Source: Nocardia arthritidis
GTDB taxonomy: Bacteria > Actinomycetota > Actinomycetes > Mycobacteriales > Mycobacteriaceae
Reading direction: 5' to 3'
NCBI RefSeq assembly: GCF_011801145.1
Contig: NZ_CP046172.1
Coordinates: 3,286,001-3,350,000, forward strand
DNA length: 64,000 nucleotides
Under the pieces are notes generated by a model. The model was not told the DNA's origin and searched no databases. It saw only the letters and a list, made by a program, of their open reading frames with translations. The translations under genes were made by a program, and so were the position numbers. How positions within the stretch are numbered: position 1 is the stretch's first letter; every line of letters starts with the position of its first letter. Positions 17,206 to 25,203 of the stretch are shown piece by piece.

Positions 17206-18021
17206 TCACCCTGCCGCCGTATTCGCCGCCGCCAGCCCGCGCAGGGCGGCGGCGGTGAATTCGTCCAGGGGATAGAACAATTCGATCGCCAACTCGGAGA
17301 GGGTGACATCGGCGGGCGCACCGAAGGTGGCCATCACGCTGAACATGGACAGCTCGCCGTGCGGCGTCCGGATGCGCACCGGCACCTCGAACGGACTCGG
17401 TTGCGCGTCGGCGTCTTCCGGACCAGTCGGCGGGGTGGGATACTCGGACACCTCGTCGAGCAGCGCGCGCAGTTCCGGATCGCCGGTGGCATCGGCCTGC
17501 CGGGTCAGCCGCTCCAGGAACAACTCTCGCACCTGAACCGGATTGGCAAGGCTGCGCGACAGACCCTCCGGATGCAACACCAGCCGATAGACATTCGGCC
17601 GCGGCAGCAGCAGGTGCTCCGGAATGCCCTGCATCAGTATGGACATCGCGGAATTGCCCAGGTGCACGTCCCACCGCCGGTCGACGACCACCGCCGGATA
17701 CGGTTCGTGCGCGGCCAGCATGGTGTCCAGCGCGCGCCGGGCGGCGGCCAGACCCGCGTCACCCAAACCGGATTCGCGATAGGCGGGTGCGTAGTCGGCC
17801 GCCAGCAACAGCGTATTTCGTTCGCGCAGCGGCACATCCAGCGCCTCGGACAGCCGGAGCACCATCGCTCGGCTCGGCTTGGCCCGGCCGGTCTCCACAT
17901 AGGACAGATGCCGCGCCGAGGTGTCCGCCGACAGCGCCAGATCCAGTTGGCTCAGCCTGCGCCGCTGCCGCCACTCGCGCAGCAGCGGGCCGATTCGCGA
18001 CGGGTTCTGCATGGATGCCAC
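17206..18021 (-). CDS. XRE-family regulator with MmyB-like sensor domain
   Basis: The 271-aa protein has an N-terminal Cro/CI helix-turn-helix (about residues 10-65: LREWRQRRRLSQLDLAL, TSARHLSYVETGRAKPSR). An MmyB-like ligand-binding domain (about 100-260) typical of actinobacterial regulators follows. Target genes are unknown; it faces away from the three-gene stretch at 18206-19643. A start at the second Met (18012) is equally possible. Confidence 0.88.
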   Translation of the reverse strand: MASMQNPSRIGPLLREWRQRRRLSQLDLALSADTSARHLSYVETGRAKPSRAMVLRLSEALDVPLRERNTLLLAADYAPAYRESGLGDAGLAAARRALDTMLAAHEPYPAVVVDRRWDVHLGNSAMSILMQGIPEHLLLPRPNVYRLVLHPEGLSRSLANPVQVRELFLERLTRQADATGDPELRALLDEVSEYPTPPTGPEDADAQPSPFEVPVRIRTPHGELSMFSVMATFGAPADVTLSELAIELFYPLDEFTAAALRGLAAANTAAG

Positions 18022-18205
18022 CTCACCAGGCTAATCACCGGCAACGACGCCCGGCCATGACCTCCGAGGTTATTGAGACGCATACCGCACGGCGGCAGGG
18101 TGGATCACGGGCGGCTGATCTTTCAGGCCAACCCGGCCGAAGGAGAGTTCTGGGTGATTTCGACGCCCAGGGCTCGAACTCCCGCCAAGAAAGGTATGGA
18201 ACCAG

Positions 18206-18628
18206 ATGAGCACATCGACGATGCGGGCCCAGCCGCTTGCTATCCGCGGCGAGCAGGGGTTTCTGCGCATGGCGCTGCGGACGGACGGCTGGGGCACCGG
18301 CGCGTTCGGCGTGGTGCTGCTGGCTGGGGCGGTCGCGCTGCGTGATCCGCTCGGACTGCCGACGGCGTGGTCGATCCCGTTCGGCGTCGCCATGGTCGGC
18401 GGCGGTTTGGCGTTGCTGCTCATCGCCGGTTACCCGGTGATCGCGGTGCGGCAGGCGGCCACGGTCGTCGTGGTGAACGCGATATCCGCGGTCGGCATGG
18501 TGGCACTCGCGTACTCGGGCCTCATCGACCTGACCGGTCTCGGCGTCGCCTTCTGCTGGGTCGGTGCCGCCGTCGTCGGCGCCTTCGCCGCCCTCGAGTA
18601 CACCGGTCTGCGCAAGCTGCGCGCCTGA
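18206..18628 (+). CDS. Small integral membrane protein, four TM segments
   Basis: The 140-aa protein is mostly hydrophobic with four predicted membrane helices (about residues 30-47, 55-78, 85-105, 110-132). No family signature is recognised. It precedes the SnoaL-like gene by 19 bp on the same strand and is probably cotranscribed. The ATG at 18206 has a weak AAGG 13 nt upstream. Confidence 0.75.
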   Translation: MSTSTMRAQPLAIRGEQGFLRMALRTDGWGTGAFGVVLLAGAVALRDPLGLPTAWSIPFGVAMVGGGLALLLIAGYPVIAVRQAATVVVVNAISAVGMVALAYSGLIDLTGLGVAFCWVGAAVVGAFAALEYTGLRKLRA

Positions 18629-18647
18629 TTATCTGGAAGGTCGAAAC

Positions 18648-19079
18648 ATGATGTACGACAACACGATCGAATCCGGCGATCGCGCGGCGCTGCTAGCTCT
18701 GGAACGGGCTCAGGCGGCGGCATGGGCGGCGGGCGACGGCGCCGCCTTCGCCGCGACCTGCACCGAGGATGTCGACTTCGTCTCCGTTATCGGCGAATTC
18801 ATCAGGGGCCGAAGCGAACTCGCAAAGGTGATGCAGGATGGCTTCGATGGCTTCATGAAGGGCACCCGCTGGTCGGAACCGCGCGAGGTGACAATCCGCT
18901 TCCCGGCACCCGATCTCGCGGTGATGGTGACCAACGGCGTCTGCGTGCTGCGTGATGGCGCCGAAACGTGCCGCCCGGAAGACCTTTCGATCCAGACGAG
19001 GACCGCCGTAAAGGCGGATGGCAGCTGGCTGTTCACTTCATTCCAGAACACACGCATCCGGCCATCGGGGCCCGCCTGA
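18648..19079 (+). CDS. SnoaL-like / DUF4440 (SgcJ/EcaC) domain protein
   Basis: The 143-aa protein has the NTF2-like layout: LERAQAAAWAAGDGAAFAAT, CTEDVDFVSVIGEFIRGR, then strands ending in WLFTSFQNTRI. Members of this group include small hydrolase/isomerase-like and unknown proteins; the substrate is unknown. The ATG at 18648 has GGAAGG 7 nt upstream. It is likely in an operon with the preceding membrane protein. Confidence 0.82.
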   Translation: MMYDNTIESGDRAALLALERAQAAAWAAGDGAAFAATCTEDVDFVSVIGEFIRGRSELAKVMQDGFDGFMKGTRWSEPREVTIRFPAPDLAVMVTNGVCVLRDGAETCRPEDLSIQTRTAVKADGSWLFTSFQNTRIRPSGPA

Positions 19080-19154
19080 TCCCTGTGCGCTGAAAACCGT
19101 TGGTGCACTGGCCTGGAACCGTCGTACGATCCAGTATTCCGAGAGCGAGGTGCG

Positions 19155-19643
19155 GTGGACAGTTCGGTGATCGGCATCAGGCGGCTCGGCCCGGACGAGT
19201 GGGCGACCTTTCGCCGGTTACGGCTGCTGTCCCTCGCCGATGCGCCACACGCCTTCGGTGCGACGCTGGCCGAGGCGCAGCGGCGCACCGAGGCGGGGTG
19301 GCGGGCGCTGTTGGCCGGGCGCGTCCAGTTCGTCGCGACCGTCGACGGTGCCGAGGTCGGCACGATCGGCGGCCTGGCCGATCCGGAACGCGATGGGGCA
19401 CACCTGATTTCGATGTGGGTGGCGCCCGGGGCGCGGGGGACCGGTGTCGGTGACGTCCTGGTGCGCGCGCTGGTCGACTGGGCCAGGGGAGCGGGATATC
19501 GCAGGGTATGGCTGGAGGTTGCGGAGGGGAACGTTGTCGCCGAAAAGCTTTATCTGCGAAATGGTTTCGCGCGCACCGGGGTGCGATCAATCATCTCGCC
19601 CGCGAATCCGCGCCCGGAATTCGAGATGATGCTGGAGTTCTGA
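19155..19643 (+). CDS. GNAT-family N-acetyltransferase
   Basis: The 162-aa protein has the GNAT acetyl-CoA binding region MWVAPGARGTGVGDVL and the following EKLYLRNGFARTG motif. Acceptor substrate is not predictable. The start is GTG. It resembles the second GNAT at 34893 in length and layout (RRL...DEW, VSMWV/ISMWV), so the two may be distant paralogues. Confidence 0.88.
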   Translation: MDSSVIGIRRLGPDEWATFRRLRLLSLADAPHAFGATLAEAQRRTEAGWRALLAGRVQFVATVDGAEVGTIGGLADPERDGAHLISMWVAPGARGTGVGDVLVRALVDWARGAGYRRVWLEVAEGNVVAEKLYLRNGFARTGVRSIISPANPRPEFEMMLEF

Positions 19644-19712
19644 GCCGAGCTCGGGAGGATGTGGATTCGGCCGCGCTGACCGACGCCGATGCTCGGCGCG
19701 CCGCGGATCGGT

Positions 19713-20240
19713 TCAGTCGCCGCGGCGTTCGTGCAGCAGCAGGAGGGTGTAGGCGGCGACGGTGTGCGAGTCGGTGATTTCGCCGCTGGTCAGCATCGCC
19801 TCGACCGTCTCCCGCAGGAACCAGGCCGAGCGCATGTCCTGTTCGGAGTGTTCGCGTTCGGGTGCGCCGTCGGTGAGGTCGGTGGCTAGATAGATCCAGC
19901 CGCGCTGGCTGCTCATACTCGGCGCGCTGTCCACCGTGCCCAGGTGGATGAGGCGCCCGGCGCGCAACCCCGTCTCCTCGCGCAATTCGATGTGTGCCGC
20001 GGTGACCGGGTCGTCGGCGGGGCAGGAACCCGCCGGGAACTCCCAGCGCCGCAGCCCGAGCGGATATCTGAACTGTTCGACGAGATGAAACATGTTGTTC
20101 CGCAACGGGATGATCATGGCGAAGTCGGGGAGATCGACCACGCCGTATATCCCGGTCGAATCGTCGGCCCGGCGCACCACGTCCTCGCGCACCGAAATCC
20201 ACGGATTCGAGTACATCGTCTGCGATCCGAGCGTCTCCAT
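19713..20240 (-). CDS. Nudix hydrolase (ADP-ribose pyrophosphatase-like)
   Basis: The 175-aa protein contains a Nudix box spanning residues ~64-86, with the REETGL core, and an N-terminal strand layout (SNPWISVREDVV) typical of ADP-sugar pyrophosphatases. It likely hydrolyses a nucleoside diphosphate linked to a sugar or similar moiety. It is convergent with the GNAT gene. The exact substrate is uncertain. Confidence 0.87.
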   Translation of the reverse strand: METLGSQTMYSNPWISVREDVVRRADDSTGIYGVVDLPDFAMIIPLRNNMFHLVEQFRYPLGLRRWEFPAGSCPADDPVTAAHIELREETGLRAGRLIHLGTVDSAPSMSSQRGWIYLATDLTDGAPEREHSEQDMRSAWFLRETVEAMLTSGEITDSHTVAAYTLLLLHERRGD

Positions 20241-20304
20241 GGCTCGATACTGTCGGAGATCGCGCTGGTGCGGCGGCTCGTGCTGGATTCGCTGGTTGTG
20301 CGGC

Positions 20305-20571
20305 TCATGACTGATCGTCTGGTGGCTGGAGCAGGATTCGTTCGGTGGTCGCGGCGACGAAACTCAGCGCGTCGAGCGGTTCCAGATAGGGGAGTTGGGT
20401 GGGTAATTCCACTGCGCCGAACATCGCTCCCGGATAGAGCGCGAGATGATCGGGCAGGTACAGCCCCTCGAATCCGCACCGCTCGGCATGCCGTGCGACC
20501 GCGATGAGCCGGTCCGGATCCACGCCGTGGAACGGCGAACTATAGCTGATGGCGAAACGCATGTCGCTCAA
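20305..20571 (-). pseudogene. Truncated LLM-class (F420-type) oxidoreductase
   Basis: The 88-codon frame reads like the first ~80 residues of a luciferase-like monooxygenase (MRFAISYSS, AERCGFEGLYLPDHL, DALSFVAATTERILL). It then runs into an unrelated tail and a stop. Full-length members are about 280-330 aa, so this is a remnant. Its TTG start overlaps the stop of the upstream MerR remnant. A functional short protein is unlikely. Confidence 0.7.
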
Positions 20572-20747
20572 TGGAATTCACATTTCGGCGGCGCGGCGCG
20601 CAGCCGGGCGAGCAGTTGTTCGCGCAGTGCGGCGAGCTGGTCCATGGTCGCGTCGACCTGCCGAGCGGCGCGCTCGCACCAGGCCGTGCTGTTCGTAATA
20701 CCGCAGGTGCGGGTGCCGATCCGCTCGGCCAGTTCGCCGATGAGCAT
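20568..20747 (-). pseudogene. Decayed MerR-family regulator
   Basis: The reading starts MLIGELAERIGTRT, then the MerR helix RYYEQHGLVRARRSAG continues only in another frame, and a coiled-coil end (VDATMDQLAALREQLLARL) appears after a further shift. At least two frameshifts and loss of the middle mark it as a broken gene. Together with the adjacent LLM fragment it marks an eroded oxidoreductase/regulator pair. Confidence 0.7.
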
Positions 20748-20796
20748 GCGACCTCCTTCGATGCGTCGGCCGCAACGGTAAACGTTGTCACCGGCG

Positions 20797-21360
20797 TCAA
20801 GGCAAGATCGCGGCCTCCAGTTTGCCTAGGAAACGCCCGAAATGCGGATCGGATTCCGGGACGGCGAACCGGTCGATATCCCACCACCGGCCGTCGCCGA
20901 ACTCTCTTGGATCCAGCCGATATTCGCGGGTGCGGTCGCCGCGGACGACGTACCAGAGGCTCACGTCCTCGTGCCCGGCGTCGATTCCGATCGTGGTGGT
21001 GATCGTCAGGAACAGCGGTGCGGTGCCGACGACGCCGAAATCGGGCTCGATGCCCAACTCCTCCAATGTCTCCCGGCGTGCGGCCGCGAGCGGATGTTCG
21101 CCGGGCTCGACATGGCCGCCGGTCGGCAGCCACAGCCCGGCCAGTCGATGCAGGCCGAGCAGTACGGCACGGCCGTCCGGGTCGACGAGCACCGCGTAGG
21201 TGACCAGATGTCGCGGTGGCGTCGCGGGTTTCGCGCGGCGGAAGACATCATCGGTCGCGTCCAGCCAGCGCAGCGTTTGGGCGATGTGTTCGCATTCGAG
21301 CGCGTCGAACGGTTCGATCCCCCGCACGATTTCGGCGATGACTGCGGTGGCAGGATGCAT
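20797..21360 (-). CDS. Nudix hydrolase
   Basis: The 187-aa protein has a clear Nudix box (GGHVEPGEHPLAAARRETLE, continuing ELGI) after an N-terminal helical segment. Conserved-looking HLVTYAVLVDPDGRAVLLG precedes it. It probably cleaves a nucleoside diphosphate derivative. The ATG at 21360 was chosen because the upstream frame has no family character. It is separated by 40 bp from the end of the TetR gene on the same strand. Confidence 0.87.
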   Translation of the reverse strand: MHPATAVIAEIVRGIEPFDALECEHIAQTLRWLDATDDVFRRAKPATPPRHLVTYAVLVDPDGRAVLLGLHRLAGLWLPTGGHVEPGEHPLAAARRETLEELGIEPDFGVVGTAPLFLTITTTIGIDAGHEDVSLWYVVRGDRTREYRLDPREFGDGRWWDIDRFAVPESDPHFGRFLGKLEAAILP

Positions 21361-21400
21361 GGCGGGACTGTAACGCCGCCCACCGACAGGAAACTCGAGG

Positions 21401-22015
21401 TCAGCGCCGGTCGAAGTGGGTGCGCACCAGGTCGGTGTAGTAGGCGATGACACGCGCGGGCGGGAACTCGCCGGGTTCCGCGAGAGTGAGGCGTCCGGCG
21501 TTCCAGACGAGCGCGTCGATGGCGCGGGCGGTCATCGCGACGTCGAGGTCGGTGGTCGCGGCGCGGACGAAATCCTCCAGCGCGGTGACGAGTTCGCGTC
21601 GCCAGTGCTCCATCCGGCGGCGGAAGTACGGTGTCGCGCTGTCCACCAGTACGAAGGCGGCTCGCCAGCGGTCCGGGGCCTCGGTGACCGCGCGCAGGAA
21701 CCCCGCCAGGTAGCGCAGTACGTCGGCGGCGGGGTCGCCGGTCGGGCGCAGCGGCACGATATCGGAAAGTTGTTGGCGGGCAAGTTGTTCCTCCCGCTCG
21801 AGCGAGCTGCGCAGTAGGTCGTCGGTGTCGGTGAACTGGCTGTACACCACCGGCCTGGTGACACCGGCCGAGCGCGCCACCGCATCCATCGAGACCTTGT
21901 GGATGCCCTGTTCGACGATGATCCGCAGCGCCGCGTCGAGTAGTTGGGCGCGCCGCTGCTCGGGGGCCATGCGCGGCGCGTAGGTGCGATTGCGCCGGGT
22001 CGCCGGTTCGGTCAT
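21401..22015 (-). CDS. TetR/AcrR-family transcriptional repressor
   Basis: The 204-aa protein has an N-terminal TetR helix-turn-helix (about residues 20-65: LLDAALRIIVEQGIHKVSMD, AVARSAGVTRPVVYSQF) and a helical ligand-binding C-terminal domain. It is divergent from a cytochrome P450 gene, and a nested palindrome occupies the P450 promoter. The simplest reading is repression of the P450 (and of itself), relieved by a small-molecule ligand. Confidence 0.9.
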   Translation of the reverse strand: MTEPATRRNRTYAPRMAPEQRRAQLLDAALRIIVEQGIHKVSMDAVARSAGVTRPVVYSQFTDTDDLLRSSLEREEQLARQQLSDIVPLRPTGDPAADVLRYLAGFLRAVTEAPDRWRAAFVLVDSATPYFRRRMEHWRRELVTALEDFVRAATTDLDVAMTARAIDALVWNAGRLTLAEPGEFPPARVIAYYTDLVRTHFDRR

Positions 22016-22063
22016 CGCTGCTTCTCTGTTCTGTGTGGGGGCTGGAAAGTCATTTCGGGGCTC

Positions 22064-22093
22064 TTGACAGCGGGTGGCTCAGTCCAGGATGCT
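22064..22093 (+). promoter_or_regulatory. Predicted promoter of the P450 gene
   Basis: TTGACA (22064-22069) is followed after 18 nt by GATGCT (22088-22093). The -10 overlaps the left arm of the palindromic operator, which fits repressor occlusion of RNA polymerase. Confidence 0.55.
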
Positions 22094-22124
22094 ACAGGGA
22101 CTGTAGCTACAGTAGATGTAGCAT
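22089..22124. promoter_or_regulatory. Nested palindromic operator, probably for the TetR repressor
   Basis: The 36-bp site begins ATGCTACA and ends TGTAGCAT (exact inverted repeats). Inside it are two further palindromes: GCTACAG-GGA-CTGTAGC and CTGTAGCTACAG. The density of CTAC/GTAG half-sites suggests cooperative binding of two dimers. It is located 16-51 bp before the P450 start. Confidence 0.75.
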
Positions 22125-22139
22125 TTGTGGAGGACCGTG

Positions 22140-23381
22140 ATGACCACGACGGACGAGCCGATCGGTATCGCCGACTACCTGAGCCTCATCGACCCGGCCA
22201 ACCGGCCCGATCCGTACCCGTTGCTAGCGCGGATGCGTGCGGCCGGACCGTTCCGGCTCGGCTCCGCGCCCGTCGTCGTCTTTCCCGGGTACGCGGACTG
22301 CGCGACGGTGCTGCGGCATCCGGATGCCCGCGTCGACCGCAGGCTCAGCGCCTTCGAACTGTCGCAGTTCCCGGACCCCCGCACCGGCGACGACGAACGT
22401 GGGCCCGCATTCCTGTTCCGCGATCCGCCCGACCACACCCGGCTGCGGCGGCTGGTCGCGAAGGCGTTCACCCCGCGCGTCGTACAGACCATGGAACCCA
22501 GGATCACGGCGCTGGTGGACGGCATACTCGATCGGGTCTCCGGAACCGAATTCGACGTCGTCGCCGAGCTGGCCTATCCGCTGCCGGTCACCGTCATCTG
22601 CGAATTGCTCGGTGTCCCACTGGAAGGCGAGGCGCGGCTGGGTCGCTGGTCGGCGCTCATGTCGCGCAAACTGGATCCGACATCGCGCTCCACCGCCGAA
22701 TTCGCCGCCGATCCCGCGGCCGTCGACCAGGCGAGCGACGAATTGTATGAATATTTCGAGGAATTGACGGTTCGCAGGCGCGCGGACCCCGGGCCGGACC
22801 TGCTGTCCGAACTCATCGCCGCCGAGGAGGCGGGCGACAAGCTCAGCCACGACGAATTGATAAGCACCTGTGGGCTTTTGCTCATCGCCGGGCACGAGAC
22901 GACGGTCAACCTGATCGGCAATGCGGTGCTCGCGCTGCTGCGCAACCCCGAACAACTCGCCGCGCTGCGCGCCGACCCGGCTCTCGCCGCCGCCGTGGTG
23001 GAGGAGACGCTGCGCTACGACCCGCCGGTACAGCTCGCCCCGCGAATCGCCGCCGCGGACCTGCGGATCGGCGATTTCCCGGTGCGCCGCGGCGAGGTCA
23101 TGATCATGCTGCTCGCCGCCGCACAGCGCGATCCGCGGCTGAATCCGGACCCGGACCGCTTCGACCCGCGGCGTGACATCCGGCACCTGGCCTTCGGTGC
23201 GGGGGCACACTTCTGCCTCGGGGCGCCGCTCGCGCGATTGGAGGCGCGAGTCGCGTTGACGCGCTTCGCATTACGGGTTCGCGAACCACGCCTGCTGCTG
23301 GACCCGCCGCCCTACCGCGACCATGTCACCCTGCGCGGTCCGGCCGCGCTGCCCGTCGGTTTCACTGAGATCGCACCCTGA
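22140..23381 (+). CDS. Cytochrome P450
   Basis: The 413-aa bacterial class I P450 has the I-helix LLLIAGHETTVN, the K-helix ETLRYDPP and the heme-binding FGAGAHFCLGAPLARLE, with the thiolate cysteine near residue 358. It needs ferredoxin and reductase partners, none of which are adjacent. The ATG at 22140 has GGAGG 6 nt upstream. Substrate is unknown. The divergent TetR gene and nearby FAD monooxygenase suggest a small oxidative, ligand-induced module. Confidence 0.95.
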   Translation: MTTTDEPIGIADYLSLIDPANRPDPYPLLARMRAAGPFRLGSAPVVVFPGYADCATVLRHPDARVDRRLSAFELSQFPDPRTGDDERGPAFLFRDPPDHTRLRRLVAKAFTPRVVQTMEPRITALVDGILDRVSGTEFDVVAELAYPLPVTVICELLGVPLEGEARLGRWSALMSRKLDPTSRSTAEFAADPAAVDQASDELYEYFEELTVRRRADPGPDLLSELIAAEEAGDKLSHDELISTCGLLLIAGHETTVNLIGNAVLALLRNPEQLAALRADPALAAAVVEETLRYDPPVQLAPRIAAADLRIGDFPVRRGEVMIMLLAAAQRDPRLNPDPDRFDPRRDIRHLAFGAGAHFCLGAPLARLEARVALTRFALRVREPRLLLDPPPYRDHVTLRGPAALPVGFTEIAP

Positions 23382-23414
23382 GCGCGAAAATTCCTTCGCG
23401 ACAGGAAGAATCGC

Positions 23415-23444
23415 TTGACTTCACCGGCGAGTGCGGGTCAGTAT
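23415..23444 (+). promoter_or_regulatory. Predicted promoter of the M-box transcript
   Basis: TTGACT (23415-23420), an 18-nt spacer and CAGTAT (23439-23444) would place transcription initiation at about 23451, just at the 5' edge of the riboswitch. Confidence 0.5.
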
Positions 23445-23450
23445 TTTCAG

Positions 23451-23617
23451 GTCAGCACCTCGCTAGGCGAGGCTCCTGTACGAACACAGGCCACTGATCC
23501 GACGACGTCGAGAGACGCCCAGGGTCAGGACAGATCTCCCCGGATTAAGGGGTTATCCGAAGTGGCTTCCCCGGCAACGGGATACGTCGTGCAGTGCCGA
23601 AGCTCTGACGAGAGGGG
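23451..23617 (+). promoter_or_regulatory. M-box (ykoK) magnesium riboswitch
   Basis: The sequence carries the characteristic M-box strings in order: ACCTCGCTAGGCGAGGCTCC, ACACAGGCCACTGA, GACGTCGAGAGACGCCCAGG, GTCAGGACAGATCTCCCCGG, ATTAAGGGGTTATCCGAAGT, GGCTTCCCCGGCAACGGGAT, ACGTCGTGCAGTGCC and AAGCTCTGACGAGAGG. M-box RNAs fold on Mg2+ and usually repress Mg2+ transport or cell-envelope genes; in M. tuberculosis they precede Rv1535 and a PE/PPE operon. Here the downstream genes are a 26-codon frame and a FAD monooxygenase, not a recognised transporter. Confidence 0.93.
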
Positions 23618-23650
23618 TGCCAGCCCGTCTTTCGGGTTCCCCTTTGTGCC
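23616..23650 (+). terminator. Riboswitch expression-platform terminator
   Basis: AGGGG...CCCCT encloses GCCCG-TCTTT-CGGGT and is followed by TTGTG, directly after the M-box core. This is the expected Mg2+-stabilised terminator hairpin. Confidence 0.65.
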
Positions 23651-23688
23651 TTCATAGTGATCAGCGCGGCGAGGAGGTGGGGGACGAC

Positions 23689-23769
23689 ATGATGTCCGGC
23701 GATAGTCCGTATCCCAGTCCGGTTCTGACATATACATTCCCAGCTCGCTGCGACACTCCGATCGCCTGA
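23689..23769 (+). CDS. Possible 26-aa micro-protein/leader peptide after the M-box
   Basis: Two consecutive ATG codons (23689, 23692) follow a strong GAGGAGG (23671-23677). The frame of 26 codons (beginning MMSGDSPYPSPVLTYTF, ending CDTPIA) has no recognised homology. It may be a regulatory leader peptide or a chance frame. Its stop lies 75 bp before the FAD monooxygenase start. Confidence 0.4.
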   Translation: MMSGDSPYPSPVLTYTFPARCDTPIA

Positions 23770-23844
23770 CGAACGTCGGCGCGGTACCTCTTGCCGTGCC
23801 TGGAAACTGTTGCAGTGTGCGGGTTTTCGCAAAGGAAGTGCGAT

Positions 23845-25047
23845 ATGCGAATCCTCGTCTCCGGTGCCAGCATCGCCGGACCCGTCCTGTCCTACTGGCT
23901 CACGCGGTACGGATTCACCGTAACCGTCGTCGAAAAGGCGCCGACACTGCGCAAAACCGGTGGTCACGCGGTCGACCTGTTCCGGCCGTCCGTGGAGATC
24001 TCCGAACAAATGGGTGTGCTGCCGCGAATCATGGAGCACGCCACCGGAACCGACTACCTCACCGTGCACACGGGTAGCCGCCGGGTGCGATTGGACCAAG
24101 CCAAGCTCGCCCGGGCCGCCTCCGATCGGCATGTGGAGATCATGCGCGACGATCTCAGCGAAATCTATTACGACGCAACACGAAACGATGTGGAGTATCG
24201 GTTCGGCGATTCCATCACCGCGATCACCGCGGACGGCCGCGTCAGCTTCGAGCACAGCGAACCGCGGGAATTCGATCTCGTCGTCGGCGCCGACGGGCTG
24301 CGCTCGAATGTCCGGCGGCTGGTCTTCGGGCAGGTGCCGGAACGGTTTCTGGGCGGCTACCTCGCGGTGGCCTCGGCGCCGCGCGAACTCGCGGTGCCCG
24401 GCGAATTCAACGCGCGGTTGGCGGTCGGCCGAGTCGCGGGGATCTACACCGCCCAATGCCTGACCGACTCCCGGATCCTCTTCCTGTTCCGGCCGGAACA
24501 GGAACTCGATTACGACCACCGCGATATCGATCAGCAGAAGCGGTTGGTGCGCAAGGCATTCGCCGGCTCGGCGCCCGAGGTCGACCGGTGGCTGGCGGTG
24601 CTCGACGATACGCCCGCCTTCTATTTCGACTCCATCACCCAGCTTCGGCTCGACCGCTGGTCCCGGGATCGGGTCACGCTGGTCGGCGACGCCGCCTACT
24701 GCCCCGGCCCGGCGGTCGGTGGCAGCACCAGCCTGGCGATCGTCGGCGCCTACACCTTGGCCGGGGAACTCGCCGCGGCCGGTGGCGACCACACCGTCGC
24801 GCTGCCCGCCTACGAGGCGGTGATGGCGGAATCGGTCCGGCGTAGCCGGATATTCGCCGCGCGGGCGGCCGCGACGATCGTGCCCACCTCCCGCCTCGGC
24901 ATGTGGGCACTCATCCAAGCCGGACGACTGGGCACGGCCCTGCCCACCGGGTTGGCTCGCGCCGCAACGAAACTCGGCGCCCGCGGCCTGCGGTTTTACG
25001 ACTCGATGCCGGTCAAGGATTACGACACTCCGCTCGCGTCGGTCTAG
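23845..25047 (+). CDS. FAD-dependent monooxygenase (TetX/PHBH type)
   Basis: The 400-aa flavoprotein has an N-terminal Rossmann fingerprint (ILVSGASIAGPVLSYWL), a middle VVGADGLRSNVR motif and the FAD ribityl-binding VGDAAYCPGPAVGGSTSLAI. These place it among single-component NAD(P)H/FAD aromatic or drug monooxygenases. The ATG at 23845 has AAAGGAAG about 6 nt upstream. It follows the M-box and small frame and precedes a Met-rich micro-gene ending in a strong terminator, so Mg2+-dependent read-through may control it. Substrate is unknown. Confidence 0.9.
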   Translation: MRILVSGASIAGPVLSYWLTRYGFTVTVVEKAPTLRKTGGHAVDLFRPSVEISEQMGVLPRIMEHATGTDYLTVHTGSRRVRLDQAKLARAASDRHVEIMRDDLSEIYYDATRNDVEYRFGDSITAITADGRVSFEHSEPREFDLVVGADGLRSNVRRLVFGQVPERFLGGYLAVASAPRELAVPGEFNARLAVGRVAGIYTAQCLTDSRILFLFRPEQELDYDHRDIDQQKRLVRKAFAGSAPEVDRWLAVLDDTPAFYFDSITQLRLDRWSRDRVTLVGDAAYCPGPAVGGSTSLAIVGAYTLAGELAAAGGDHTVALPAYEAVMAESVRRSRIFAARAAATIVPTSRLGMWALIQAGRLGTALPTGLARAATKLGARGLRFYDSMPVKDYDTPLASV

Positions 25048-25101
25048 CGGCGGGATCTCTGGGTACGCGAGAACTGACCGGCGGGAGATGGTCAGGAGGT
25101 G

Positions 25102-25188
25102 ATGATTGTGATGTCACCGATGTTTATGCAGTTGATGGACATGTTGCGAGACTGGTGGAACATGATGTTCCCCGATATGCCCATGTAG
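25102..25188 (+). CDS. Methionine-rich micro-protein, 25-28 aa
   Basis: The frame reads MIVMSPMFMQLMDMLRDWWN followed by MMFPDMPM: 10 methionines in 28 residues, plus two adjacent tryptophans. A near-perfect Shine-Dalgarno AGGAGGTGA (25094-25102) sits 8 nt before the in-frame GTG at 25108 and 11 nt before the ATG at 25111; the ATG at 25102 overlaps it, so the real start is probably 25108 or 25111. A 12-bp-stem intrinsic terminator follows 15 bp after the stop. Ribosome site, compact frame and terminator argue that this is a real gene. It could be an amphipathic membrane peptide or a soft-metal binder. Confidence 0.7.
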   Translation: MIVMSPMFMQLMDMLRDWWNMMFPDMPM

Positions 25189-25203
25189 TGACACCGATCG
25201 ATC

